DNA of 64,000 nt from Ignelater luminosus (GCA_011009095.1 VTPC01000475.1:1-64000); one strand, 5' to 3'; positions 50,106-63,400 are shown, counted from the stretch's first letter. The notes: generated from the sequence alone by a model not told the origin. Translations and numbers: made by a program.

Positions 50106-50111
50106 AATAAA
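50106..50111 (+). promoter_or_regulatory. Poly(A) signal of the His-rich gene
   Basis: AATAAA 60 bp after the stop codon, followed by further AAATAAATAA sequence. Confidence 0.75.
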
Positions 50112-53100
50112 AATTAAATAAATAAGAAAATCTTGCTTTTTATTTTCATTGTTTAGGAAAACATTACTTCAATTGTTATTTACAAGTAACTTACTCTTAG
50201 AAAATTATTACAAAAAAATAAGGAAAGTTACCTAATTACCTTGTTTAGGTCAAAGTGATGAAATAATTACTGAAAATTGTTTTTAGACATAAAAGAATTT
50301 AAATTTAAAATTCTCCAAACCTTGCTATAACAAATTGTTCTCACCATGCTCAAGCTTTTTCAAAAATACTTTAGTTTGTCGATTTTCATTAATTCCTAGA
50401 AATAATTATATCACATTGTAGTACTACAGTATAAGAAAAGACCCAGCGATCCAGCAGCATTTTCAACATTTCTTTACATTCCAAAATCTTCTATACTTTG
50501 CCCTTCTGAATATTAGGTAATATTATGGTAAGTTAGACTTTCCATAATAATCAGACTGATTTTGATTTGTTAGATTTAGCCAAAAGATTCTTAAAGCGTC
50601 CATAGCAATAATTCTTTGTTCGAAGAAAATGCTTCGGTGAAGTTTTACTTGATTTCCATAATATAATGGACTGATCCACCTTCTTGTTGCAAACAAGCTT
50701 TATCTTTATTTTCTTCTTTTCTGGAGAAAAGCAGATTTAGTCTTAGACAAACAGACATAAACACAATGTTTCATTCCTGCCCTAACTTTCTCTTTCTAGA
50801 CACTTATGGAATAGCAATAATTTCGCTTTTTCAAGACTATGCAGCAAACTTACCCAGAGTAAGTAGATTTATGCTCATACTGACTCTCTATCAGTCACAC
50901 AGGGATCATCCATGCAATGGATTGAATTTTACGACGAGTTGCTTGCTTAGAACAGCAAAAGAATATTTGCTTTTCAGTTTCATTCAATATTTTACTTTAT
51001 CACCGCCTACTACAGGTATACATTTTTCTAGATCAAACTGAATCTGTTCTTGTTCATTAGCTCCACTATAATCTTCTGAACCTTTACTTTCACTTTACCA
51101 ATGAGATTCCTTAGTATTATATTCTGTGAAAACAATTAAGGTCTTACCATCACTGTGGTTTGTTAAAACAAGATCTGAATGATTTTGGAGGGTAAGTAAG
51201 AGTTGAAGATAAATCCTTCGATTCTCCACTGTACTAGTGCTCCGTAAAGGCAAAAGTAAAGCTCTTTAAATCCTCATATTAGGGGCATGAAAATATGGTG
51301 TGATGAAAGACCACTAGAATGGTCTTCTGTATCAAAAATAAACCAAACATACTACAATCATCGATGAGATTGAGCAATGGGCACTTTCGTCTTCGGTGTC
51401 CTCGATTGGAAATCGTAGGAATTAAAGACTCTTGACGTTATCAAATGACAATGGTGCTCATTTATATCTGCAATAATTCCATTTTCCTTGTCATAAACTG
51501 TCGTGCTGTCTGCTTTAGAAGTTAGACTAGACCGTTCCAACCGGTATAGTAATTTCGTAAAAAGATAACGCAGTGTGTCTGAGATCCTCCAATTGGAAAG
51601 GAGGAGAAAGGAATAAGACTCCTTTGATAGACAACATATATCTTGTTTTGTAAAGTGGAGACATCAAACAGAATTGCAATGTTTTTACCTTATCTTTGCT
51701 TCATGAATAACAAAATAACATTGCAATTGATACTATCAAGAAAATAGCTGAATACGCTACGATAAGATTTTAGTTAGATAGAAGATTATTTTAGTTTCAT
51801 GCAACGCAAACAATTACTATTAAGTAATAGTAAGCAACGTTTAACTTACCCACCCCCCATTCCAATTTAGAACAATTACATTCCAACATATGCAACAAAG
51901 CGTAAGGTATTAAAATAATGTCATCTTCCTCTATGTAATCGAGCACGTTAAAAGTCTCCATTGCGATTAGAAGTAGAAAACTAGAAGAATTACCACGTAC
52001 TGATGCAGTTACTAACTGTAAATGTCTATATATAAATGGTAAACTACAATTATCTTATTAATTTTATTCCGATTGTTTAACAATGTTAATGTTTCTATGA
52101 ATTTATAACCATCTCATACAAGTCACAAACAACTTCATGTTTCATCTGTTTACGCAGATGTATATAAAAAATGGCATATTTTTATCGTTGCAGCAGCTGC
52201 ATGCATTTTAATAGATTACATTGTCGAAGTGACGTCCGATGCGAAAACAAGATGTTTAAGATGCACCTGAAATATCCTGTTTGGATATATTTAAAACATT
52301 CGGCTTGGTGGTGCGCAAAATGTTTAAAATGTGCGAGTTAATATTTATGGATACAATAATGTTCCAAGAATGCTATTTCTAAATTTTAATGTTGAATATT
52401 TGATAAAAGAAATTAAAAGCAAAAACAATAGCATTTACTGTGTGAACTCGTTCAGTTCATTGGTCTGTAATTAGAATTTAGGATGTTTAGGAATAAACAA
52501 ACCGGAAAGTCATGATACAGTTCTTAATAAGGAGGGTGAAGATCTTAGAATGTAGATAATATTGAAAAGAGAATTTCTTGGGGTGTTGTTTGTAACATCC
52601 ACGAGTCCTTTCTTTTGGTGGTGGTTGAATTAGACAAAAAAAATTTGGCCCGTTTAGAGTTAATCGAGAAAAACTAACATTTATGATTGAAATTCGAAAT
52701 CTAAAAGACACAGCATCAAAACATTCACACTTGAAAAAGACTGCATTCTTTAAGTTGATAGCTCAATCACACTGATTTAGAAAACAAGATCAGAAATGAA
52801 AATATCAGCAGATTAGATATTAACGACTTACGTGTAGCATTGCAGCAGTATCTGCAAAACCATGTTCATCAATCCAAACTACCTGATCATCTTGATTGGA
52901 TAATTTGATCAACAAACTACTTACTATGAATGTCTCTTCAAAACAAAGCAAAATGACTGTTCAAAAACAGACATTGCAGCTGATAGAAAACCAAAAAAGA
53001 AATGAAAGTGTTACATTTATTGACATTAATGTGAGTCAATCATAGTTTATATAAATCATTAAATCCTAAATAGGAATATCTGATAAACATCCAAACTCTT

Positions 53101-56100
53101 TTAATTGAGAACTCAGCCAGAATTGGAATTTGTAGACAGGGACAGGTGATCTTTCTCGGAAGTGTTGAAGTATTGTTTTGATCTAAACCAATTTAATAAA
53201 GCAGGAGGATCGGTACAGGGGTTTCTGATAGGTATCAAAACCTAAAAGGTCACATCAGATTGAGCAAAAGCTTAAAAGCTATGAAATGATATAAAATGTA
53301 GCCTTTTAACAGCATTGATACAACAACCGATACCATAATATAAAACAAATCATCATCTGAAGACAACAAGGATAATGTTCGTCTCCATTTATATAAAGAA
53401 TTTAAAAAATATTAATCTTTCTAAAACTTGGACAAAACAATAATGAGGGCTAAGAAAGTTCATCTATACCGCGTGCTTTTCCCGAAAAAAATCAACTGGA
53501 AACTTTCCCTCGAGATCTTCCACATCCGTGTGCTAATTTTTACTAAATTTGCCATCTTTGGATTGCAGACATATAGAATAGAATGGGAAGGATACTCAAG
53601 ATATACAAAAATTTAAAAAGTCTACATAAAAATGATTCAAAAAATCAAATTGTATTTTTGCCCAAAAGGGAAGATTGGGATCCAAAGGAATCCACTCACA
53701 CTAATGAATACGTCTAAATCCAAAGGCGAATTATGAATAGCATTGGGCATCTCTTGTTACTAAAGGGCCTGGAAAATAGTGACGTATGACCACGTCATGC
53801 TTATAGCAATAAGTGAATCTTCATCATATCTGATGAGTCAGTAGTTCGCCTTCAAATTCAAACTTCACAATAAAATGCAATGGCAACCTAGAAAGACTGA
53901 TAGAACACAGTAGACAGTCTGATGTCGATACTAAGGCATCAGGACATCTCCGAAAACAGAACAGATAAATTAATCATATCATGACGTATACTTATCTGGA
54001 GAAACCAGGATCCACATTCCAAATCACCGCCCAACAGTACTATAGACTTACTAAAACTTAGCAACTTGAAGAGCAAAAGAAGAGAAACTCTACATCTGTG
54101 GTTAAAAACGAGAACGATTATTTGGAAAGAAGACGTTTCTGGGAAATATTCTAGTTTTCTTTCATAAACATAGTTTACCTAGATAAATAGAACAAACCAT
54201 ATTGGAAGACATAAGTCACAACTATCAACAGCTATATGCTGTTTTAATAGTGTTGTCACATCCCACTAATAATGGCCAATCTTGACATCGTTTTGTTTCG
54301 ATCGCATGGTAGTTGTTGCACGTGCAGCATAGATTTTAAAATTCATCGCAAATACAAAATAAAGTATAGTATCTGCTTTTAATTAAACTTACTAAAAGCA
54401 AACATGTTTTCGATGACTAAAATGGAATGCAAGGTGTTCTCTGTTATTTGCGTCTGTTATAATGAAGAAATCTTTATTTATTCAATTAATAATTAAATTA
54501 TACATGCAGTAAGAATGGAAAAAGTGAATTAGTGATTGCATTATTTTATGAATTTATCAATATTTGATATATCACTGATAATTTCCCAAATTCCCTTAGT
54601 TGACGTTAAGTTAAACAAATACAAAGCACATAGTTATTAATTAGTTTATTTTCTTTGTTTACATTATTGCTCAATGAAGTTCTTATAATATATAACGGAT
54701 CACACATAATAAAATACACACAAAATACTGATAATAACAATACCGTGTACTTAGAAGTTTGACGAACTCTCTCAGAAAAAAATAACATTTTACAATAAAC
54801 CTTAAGCTAAGAAGATAATCAGCAGAGGTCACTACTTATCTGATGAACACTAAGTTTGAAGAAGTGTGTTGCCTCACCGGTTTGTATCTAAACTAAAGTT
54901 CAACAAACATTTGCATTTAACGTGGCCGTTTTAAAATAAAATAATTAGTTAGAAATTCTAATTTCTGTAACATAAATAATCAAAAATTGAGTCTTACATT
55001 TTTAATCTACGAGCACAATAAGATAACAAATTAGGTCTTAATGATTGATAAATCCCCAACCACGTCCTGAGATAGAATAGAAAACCTTGTAAATATTTAC
55101 GATAAGCAATTTCAATATTTCTTCACTGTAGATTTTATACTGTCCCATTTATATGTCAGGGTATTAATTTGGAATGACAGAATACTGATTTTGCATAATT
55201 TCCTAAATCCATCATAGGAAACTCCGTGATGCGTTGGGGAAAAATTGTGTATTGCATAACTGGAAATAACAATTCTAAAAGCCTACACATCGTACAGTTA
55301 TCTAAGTTAACCAGCTATTATAGTAATAGAATATAATTAACCACCTCAACACTGCTTACACATAAGACGTGCAATTTTCATTTAGATGCATCAAACTGCA
55401 ATTTTGTATATTAAAGAAAAAGAGAAATACACGTACTATCAAGGCATTAAAGTACCACAAGGATCAAATGCTATGCCAGTCTTCTCCTTATTTAATATCT
55501 TAACCATACTCAATTAGTCATTGCTATTGTTTCTTTGTAAGATAAAATTATCCCAAATTAAAAAAAATACAAAATCTATCTGCTATATTATTTCAGCCTA
55601 ACAAATAACAATTCGCATATAATTTAACCACAAGTATGTCTTGAAATAACATTGATTGCGACTGTGTAAGTACCATAATATTCTTAAGGTAAGTCACACT
55701 ACCATAAAATTAGCCATTACCAAATTGATACTTTCCAATTTTACGGCTACCGGGTTTTACTATTCTTTATTACAACCACAAAACGTGTTCACTTAAAGTA
55801 TTTCTTCTATCACGTACAAATTGCTATGGTTATTTTTCAATTACTGGACAATACAATAAAATAATAATCAACGTGTAAGAATGTGATATGTGGATATCAA
55901 GTTTATTATATTATTTATGGAAATCTTTCTATTTAGTAATTTAAGTTTTCTGTTTGCTTTTTCGAACTGACAATTTCATTTTTCAATATTTTTTCTACTT
56001 TTCAGATACATCTTCAGTTTGATGAAAGGTCACTAATAAAATGGACTACTCTATTATTTACATGCAAGACGGTAATAAAGGTCTTTGAAAGATAATAAAA

Positions 56101-57094
56101 TGAGAAAACTTTCTTCTAGAATTATTTAAATGGTGGTTTTATAAATTAACAAAAGACAGTGTATTGTAAACCATCCAAAGTATTACATGATAACAATACT
56201 GTGACTACTTAAACCTCGCTCATTCAACAACTAAGAAAAAAATCTGATTTTTCGATGGGCTCTTTCTATACCTTTTCAATTCTATAATAACCGCCAACAC
56301 TGAAATACCTAGCGCAGACATACATTAATGAAAATTGAAGGAACCAAATTCAGTATGTCGTAAAATAAAAACCTCACAGATACAATTCATAAAACCAAGT
56401 CAACTTACCACATCAATGACGTCAATAATTAGTTCAGATCGTTGTAAACATAATGGGCCTTACCTGAAAATAAAAGTAAATATTAATGACAAAGAATGAT
56501 TAAAAACTAAAAATAAAAAATACGAATTCTTATAGTTTCTCTTTTATTGTAGTAGAAACAGTAACAAATGCTTTAAGTGGAGCTGGTGCAAGTTTAACTT
56601 CATGACATGAAACTATTTTGCGTTAAACATGACCTCCTCGTTAATCAACTTGGCATTCGACGCCTACAAACTAAATCGTCGCATTGTCATTTACGGTGTA
56701 ACCAATACTTAGGGGAGTACTTATTTGGCTTATATAGGATTGGACCTAGAATAGATTCCTAATTTATGCTAAATCACGGTATAGCCAATTTAAAGTTCAT
56801 ACGCGTTACAGTGCGATCAGTAAAGAGTGTCCTTCATCAATATTGACGTTATTTATTATTCTCTTTTAAATTAATATGAACTCCAAATAGAGTTTTTAGT
56901 TTGACAGAAATTGTAATTAACTTTTTTTTCTCGATAGTTTGCCTGGAACGCCATAAGCGATAACGCGGGCTTCCTAGGTAAAGCTCGATAACATTAACTT
57001 GATATTTACAAAAACTGTTGAATCAACATTCATTATTCATAACTGACTGATAAGTATGGTTTGATTTCTAGGATATGGAAAAAAAACAAACTCT
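50112..57094 (-). other. Intron of the long kinase transcript, mostly featureless
   Basis: Seven kilobases of AT-rich DNA. Apart from the small ORF at 51797-51961, frames such as 53428-53616 and 52487-52711 show no known domain. Confidence 0.5.
51797..51961 (-). CDS. Small ORF or first exon, 54 codons, unidentified
   Basis: The minus-strand ATG at 51961 opens METFNVLDYIEEDD, then IPYALLHMLECN. A good donor (GTGG/GTAAGT) occurs after codon 38, so it could be a short coding exon ending in phase 1. The phase does not fit the kinase exon at 22681 (phase 0), unless the alternative GTGGGT two codons earlier were used. The acidic helical start slightly recalls the N-terminus of Harbinger-type nucleases. 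No partner exon was identified. Confidence 0.25.
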   Translation of the reverse strand: METFNVLDYIEEDDIILIPYALLHMLECNCSKLEWGVGKLNVAYYYLIVIVCVA

Positions 57095-59900
57095 GACTGC
57101 GGGTCATTGCAGGACACTGGAGAGTTGAAGTCTTATTATGGGTAACCGCAGGCGGCCTGTTGAAATACGAAAATTGACTATGACTTATCGCAGGCAGTTT
57201 GTTGGAAGGCAAAGATGAACCATGTGTTGATGGAGGACGAACCCCACCATAGATAAATTCTTAAAAAGAAAAACGCAGATCATTACTGCAAGTAGACCGT
57301 TGAAAGGTGAAACCCAACTGTAAGCCACTGCAGACGATAAATTGGAATAGCAAGTGACCTGTTGTAAGGCGAAGTCCACCACAGGTGTCTTTTTGCAAAA
57401 TGATACCTCATCCCAAGAAAGCCTGATCGCAGATTACCACAAGTAGCTTAAGCGAAATCCAATCATGCACCATCGTAGGTAGTTTGTTGAAAAGCGACGA
57501 CTCATACCCTACCGCAAATATCATGTCCGCTAATAGCTTTTTAGAAAGTACGCCTGATTACAGATTTATCACAGATAGCGTATTGGAAAGTACGTAGGTC
57601 ACTAAAACAGTTTTGAGCCTTGCAGCTATAAAGAGCATTAGGATACCAAACGTGTATAGACACATCTTTTGAACGTCCACATGTGCGTACAGTTTCATTT
57701 AATTAAGACGATGCTATCTGTTCCAACAGGCACAGTTGTCCAGCAACACTGAGTGAATTTACTCAACCTGATTTTCGTGCCGTAATGTGTTACAACTTTA
57801 AACGTGGTTTAAGCGCAAAAGACTGCTTTGCTGAGATGAAAGATGTTTTTGGCGATAGCTCCCCTCCAAGGCAACAATTAAACGTCATTACGCAAATTTT
57901 CGCAGGGGAGATTTCGACTTAAAGGACGATTCTCGCTCGGGACGTCCTGCAACTGCTGTTACGCAAGAAAACATCCGAGCCGTGGAGGAGTTAGTGACAG
58001 ACAATCACCATATAACATATGTGAAGATAGAAGAAACATTTGGCATTCATGCAGCATCGGTACACTCAATTCTTCACGAACATTTGGGATTAAGCAAGAT
58101 TTGCACGGTTTGGATATCGCATGATGCCGGAACACCATAAAAAAATTAAAAACGGAAGCGAAAAGAACGGGAGACGAAACATACGTATATCATTATGATA
58201 TTCCTACTAAACAACAGGCGAAGCAGTGGGTCTTTGAAGATGAACCAACACCAACAGACAGAGAACATCCGGCAAAAGAATGTAGGCTGCATTCTTTACG
58301 AAACGGGAATTGGTGGACACAGTGAAGTTAGAAGAACAGGCCACAGTAATATCTCGGTGGTATACAACTGTCTGCCTTCCTAAAGTTTTTGAAAGGCTGA
58401 AAACAATTACGGCATTGGTGTTTACACCACGATAATGCACCTTCTCATCGGGCGGCTGCTACTGTGGATTTTTTAGAGACTTCTGGAATTCGTTTACTGG
58501 AACACCCTCCCACAGTCCAGATCTAGCCCCCTGTGATTTTGGTCTTTTTGAAATTGAAATTAGCCCTAAAAGGTCGCCGGTTTTCGTCTGACGAAGAAAT
58601 GGAGATGGTGATAAAGCAAACCATTGAAAATCTCGGGGAAGATTTATGGCCAGACATTTTTAACGACTGGTTTGTACGTATGAATAAATGTATTGCTTGT
58701 GGTGGAGATTATTTTTAAAAAAATAAATGCCTAAACTGTTAAAGCTCAAATATTTTTTAGTTACCTGTGTATCCAATTGTGAGCCACTGCAGAAAATCTA
58801 TTGGGAGATGAAGCCTGATTATGGACATTCAGATAGCACGTTGAAGGAAGAAGTCAGACCGTAAGCCACCGCAAAGGCCCTGTTGGAAAGGAAAGGTTGA
58901 CCACAGGCTACCACAAGAACCTGTCTGTTAGAATATAAACCTGATCGTGAGCTATAGCTCGTTGCAAGATAAAATCATTGCAGGCGATATGTTGCAAACT
59001 AAAGCGTGATCAGAGGTTACCACAGGAAGCGTGTTGAAAGGTAAAGCATCACAGCTGACCTCATTGAAATGTGAAACCACCGCAAGTGTTTTTGGAAGGA
59101 GAACCTGATTTCTTAGAAGATAACTACTGCAGGTAGCGCATTGATTGGTAAAGCCCGATTGTGGCCTGTTAGAAGATGAACCTGATGACGGGCTACCGCA
59201 CGTTGGGGAATGAAATGGCCATAGATAATTGTTGGTGGCCTACTGAAAGGCAAAGGCTGACATTCGCTACCGCAAATGTAATGTTGGAGAGCAAAGCTTA
59301 CCATTAGTGGCTTTTTGAAAAGTAGAGCCTGATCTCTTATTACCACAGGTAACCCATTGGAAAGTATAGTTAGACCGTGGTCACTGCAGGCGGTCTATTG
59401 GAAAATGAAACCTAATCATGGGCATCGCAGATAGCACGTGGAAAAGTTAAACTCGATCGTGGACCATAGTAAGCGTAATTACGAAAAGAGAAGACTTACC
59501 AGCAGGTGGTTTGTTGGAAAGTGAAAACTGACCAACTGTTGGAAGGCCGAAACTAAATATAGGTTATCAGAGGTGATCTGTTCAAAAACATAACTGTCTG
59601 GGAAGCAAAGCCTCATCACACAGCCCGTTGAAGTATAAAACCGACAGTGGACCACTGCAGACGATGTTTTGGAAGATGAAGCCTGGGCACCGCAGATAGT
59701 TCGCTGAAGGGAAGTCCGGCCATAGATCAGCTGTTGGAAGGCGAAGCCTTACCATGGGCTAAAGCACATCGGAGAATGAAGCCGACTCATAGGCCTTTTA
59801 GAAAGCAAAGACTAACTGCAAGGCGCCGCAAGTAACCTCTTGAAGAACGAAGCCTGAAGGCGAAAGACGATATAGGCAGCCGTAGGTTACCTGCTTTGTG
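57095..59900. repeat. Degenerate 42-bp minisatellite array
   Basis: Two blocks (57095-57640 and 58775-59900), about 1.7 kb together, are built from diverged copies of a 42-bp unit. Its consensus is roughly CTACCGCAGGTAGC, then CTGTTGGAAAG, then GAAGCCTGATCGTGGG. Measured anchor spacings include 57143 to 57185 and 57283 to 57325 (both 42), 58784 to 58825 and 58825 to 58866 (both 41), and 58866 to 58908 (42). Many units are truncated or merged. GC content is above the flanks. A mariner copy separates the blocks. The array lies in the first intron of the long IP3 kinase transcript. Confidence 0.85.
57641..58774 (+). mobile_element. Defective mariner element within the minisatellite
   Basis: GGATAC at 57641 is matched in inverse by GTATCC at 58769-58774, bounding 1134 bp. 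The plus strand shows mariner transposase blocks in order: CYNFKRGLSAKDCF, DDSRSGRPATAVTQENI (helix-turn-helix region), ASVHSILHEHLGLSK, GDETYVYHYD (first catalytic aspartate), WYTTVCLPKVFERLK, HHDNAPSHRA and SPDLAPCDFGLF. These lie in different frames with several stops. A stretch of about 100 bp before GDET is lost. It is therefore inactive. No clean TA duplication remains. The frame 58533-58718 covers the last part. Confidence 0.85.
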
Positions 59901-61457
59901 CTAATCATGATCATGCAATATTCCATCTACTAAGAATTAAATTTTTTCCCTAATTTTTATCGACCACTTGAACAAATAGCAAAGTTAGTGACGTAAAGAT
60001 AAAAGGCCTGGAGACTGGAGACATTAAGTTCAGTAATATTCTGAGAATGTTTTTCATTTTAATTCGGTTTTTTTGTATTTTTTTCTGAAATCATCATCAA
60101 AGATTCGCATTAAATTCAAATTAATTTTGTTTTAACTTTTAATTTAAAGTTTAAGCTTGCATGAAGCGGCATAAATGCTAACTCCGACTCTGTATACGAT
60201 GTTACTGTAATGTTGCAAATGGAAGATTTTAGGACTGTCTTAAGGTTCATTTCAACAAAACTTATTGTTATAATTCCTTTTTTTTTCGTATTTGTTTTCA
60301 AAATAATTTTTAGAAATCTGAGGATTATGTAGTTTGGCATCAGATTCTTGTTATTCATTTGCATATTACACCCAGGCTATTTTGTAGGAAGTTCATTTTC
60401 ATGATGTGAATGTTTTGATTGGAATTCGTACCATCTAGGACCTAGATTTACAATTAGAAGACTTCCTACATATCTGCATAGAAATTATCTCAATTTTGAA
60501 GAAAACATCAAACAGAGATATTATTAATAAAATTCTTTACGGGCAACTTAAGAAACCTCTTATTCTTCAAACTGATAAGTGTACTTGATTCTAAATCAAA
60601 AGGATGTCGAAATAACTTTTGCTAGGTTTGAAATAATCCCTTTTTGCTAAACACATACAGCATTATAGCCCTTTCTAATAATAATCTAGTCAAGTTAGTT
60701 AATTAAGCAATAAAAAATAGAGAAAATATCAATGATGATACTTATGTAATTTTGTAATTTTATTCTCTTCTTATATTACATAGTAAATGAATGAAACGTC
60801 TCACACGTAATTACATACGTTGCGTTGTCGCAAACTTCTTAAGGGAAAAACAAACTAGAAAATCTGCTTTGTTGCGCAGTTTCTTTTTCTGGTTTTTTAA
60901 TCTTACAATTTATTTACGGTCGCTATAATTCTTGCAGGAAATTATAATGATATTAGTTATATTATAACTGGTCATACAAGGCCAAAAATACGATAATTTT
61001 CAATGGTCACTATTATATTTTTAAGCACCAGTACATTAACCCGGACATTGTATAAGGGTGTACAATTTATGAATGAATATACAACGGGACAGTATAAAAG
61101 TAAACTGAGACCGACACGCCTCAACATGGAGTGCTCCCAGAAATTTATAGTTTTTGTTGGATTTTTTTATCCAGAAAGAATTTATTTTTATTTATATGTA
61201 CCTCTATTAGAATTCATAACTGTTTATGGCACCTCTATTGTTACTTGAGGATTACAAAGATATTTTCTTTAAATACAGTTAAATTATACAATCCTTCCAA
61301 CTTAAATTAAGCAATAACAAAATGAAAACGAAAAAAATAGCGAAAAAAACGTAATACAATTGAGGTTATTGCACTTATAATCATGAATATAAAAACATAT
61401 CAGTGACAAGAATCTACCAATAAGACGCGTAGGCACGAACTTAATGCCTCAACATAC
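59901..61457 (-). other. Intron of the long kinase transcript next to its first exon
   Basis: AT-rich, between the minisatellite and the first coding exon. The frame 61003-61248 has no recognisable domain. Confidence 0.5.
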
Positions 61458-61769
61458 CTTCTTTCTTTGTTTATTTTCTTCAGCTGGTCCAAGAGCATAT
61501 AAATCAGCGATTCCGAGCAAGCAATCATCGCATCTACAAATGTCACTGGCGTTAGAAGCAATTGATCCTAGTGAACTGGCAGAATCAGCACTGTCAGTCC
61601 TCACTAGCGGCCGCCCCGGAGGACATGCTAAACCCGCCTGCTCCATCTTGGCCACGAGAAGACTCTCCATTAGGGACCTGGGCCTCGGTGATGATGGTGA
61701 GGCTGTTGGAAGTGGTACGTTAACGGAATCCGGGGACGGCGGTGATATGGAACGCATGTTCTGCGTCAT
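61458..61769 (-). CDS. IP3K: IP3 3-kinase, alternative first coding exon (long transcript)
   Basis: The minus-strand ATG at 61769 opens MTQNMRSISPPSPDS and runs 104 codons to a GTATGT donor after 61458, in phase 0. The peptide contains PPGRPLVRTDSADSASSLGS and CRCDDCLLGIADLYALGP. I recall this Cys/Asp block from N-termini of insect IP3 3-kinases (Drosophila IP3K2 type). Phase 0 lets it join the PSGWRKL exon at 22681 directly, giving a predicted 433-residue protein (104 plus 59, 152, 24 and 94). The first intron would then be 38.8 kb and include the other first exon (38373-38939) and the nested His-rich gene. The exon is markedly GC-rich. A GTG codon at 61781 in the same frame was not taken as the start. 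Confidence 0.8.
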
Positions 61770-63400
61770 TCTCGGTCCCACGTTATATTTATTATGTAAT
61801 TTTTAATGGTTTGTTTATAGAAATTAAAACACCTTGTCCAAAGTTTTTTTAGCGCATTTTAAGTGTCAAATTACTAAGGTTTTGCTTGTTTTGGGCAATT
61901 ACACTCACTTTTTTATATTTAACGATTATCGATTCGAACTACTTTAATGATAATATTTAATTATCCCTGTCATCACTCTTTTAACCATAATTTAATATAC
62001 AGTTACGATCTACAATTAATCGCTCCGTTGAGTTTAATTTGTCATTTTTATTTACTTAAAATATTAGCCAAGCAATAACATTAAGGATATCAGCATTCAA
62101 ATGTAGAATCTGAAAATAATAATAAATTTCTTATCTAAAAGACGCTAATAACAATTTCAACGCTTCTATGAACTTTATTTATAATCTATTAGTTGTACCG
62201 TGTTGTTTTGCTACTTTAGATCTATTTGGGTTAAGTTTACAACTTGTACGTAACATAAAACACTTCTAATTTAGATAAACTAAGTCAGATAAGATACAAA
62301 TTATACGCTTCATGGTAGAGAGCATCAATAGAAATTATAAAAAAGATACTGCCAGAGACCTTAATGTTGGCGCAACCAACAAAAACTGGCAGATTTAATA
62401 TAGCAATTTCGGCCGAAAGAGGATAATCATCAAAATCGTCCAATGCTTTAAATCTATCTAGTACAGTGTTCTAGTTTTGTAAAAATATTCTTTATAATAA
62501 ATTCTAACAGTCCTTATAATCAGTCCTGACATATTTAGTACTATATGCTTATGGATAAGTAATTGGAGGTGGATAGCCAGTATATAGTTGTCTTTCACAA
62601 ATTAAGAAAAATAAAGTAGATAACTTGTTGAATGAGACATTTCAACTTTTTGCATAGAAATTGATTATTAAGCAGAGTATAAATTAATTCTACAAATCTT
62701 AATGTCATACAGACGACTACGCGGATACTAATATGCATTGAATACATCTTGAAAAGGTAGGTGGTGATAATTCTAAATCTCGCTGGTACAAAGCAACCGC
62801 TGTATTAATACGGTTCTCATTAAATCTGCGTTTCTTCCTAGCCAGAAAAACAAAAACCTCGATGACAATAAAACTCAATCACCAAAGTGTTATAAAGTTG
62901 GGCAATTTCCCATTAACAAATAGCTTTCATCAGCAAACATTACTAAACTGGTCCCTTCATTACTATAAGAGTTTTTTAAGTATAAGTTATACTATTTAGA
63001 AATTATCTGTCGAACTTTGAAAACAGAAGTGCCTTTTTTCCCAGACTTTGGAAAATCAATACTGTTGATGAGGTATGTATGACAACTTACAGGTTGGCAG
63101 AGTATGGTTCTAACAAAGAAATGTGCAATAAGAATGATAGTAACACAAAAACCTATAGAAAGGAAGATGTCACAATTTGAGTATAATAAAATAAACAAAA
63201 TAAAAAATATGGGACACGTTAATACACACTAGATTAAGTAAAACACACCGTACAAGCAAATAAAATCATCAAAAAGAAATGGAAAGACTATTTCAGCCAG
63301 TACAAACCGATAACACAAGAAAAATGTTTCAAATAACTAACGTGCCATCAAAGTAGAAAATTAGACCTAAAACCGTTTTGATCAAGTTTTAGGGTACTTT
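61770..63400. other. Upstream region of the long kinase transcript
   Basis: AT-rich. A DRE-like WATCGATW match lies at 61927-61934. No gene was recognised. Confidence 0.45.
61927..61934. promoter_or_regulatory. DRE-like motif upstream of kinase first exon
   Basis: TATCGATT fits the relaxed DREF-site form WATCGATW and lies 158 bp before the ATG of the long-transcript exon. This is similar in placement to the motif before the TFIIA gene. Short motif, so chance occurrence is quite possible. Confidence 0.3.

Noticed and set aside
49438-50121. Several overlapping frames on both strands across the His-rich gene
   Set aside because: Shadows of the repetitive coding sequence; only the 49293-50045 frame has a signal peptide, promoter and poly(A) signal.
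57185-57382. Minus-strand frame of 65 codons in the minisatellite, and a similar one at 59113-59346
   Set aside because: Frames stay open by chance because the 42-bp unit is a multiple of three; no conserved repeat peptide is seen.
57095-59900. CRISPR-like array
   Set aside because: The whole 42-bp unit recurs with drift and there are no unique spacers; the host is an animal.
61770-61781. Earlier kinase start at GTG 61781
   Set aside because: Non-ATG start is unlikely in an animal gene; the ATG at 61769 is in the same frame.
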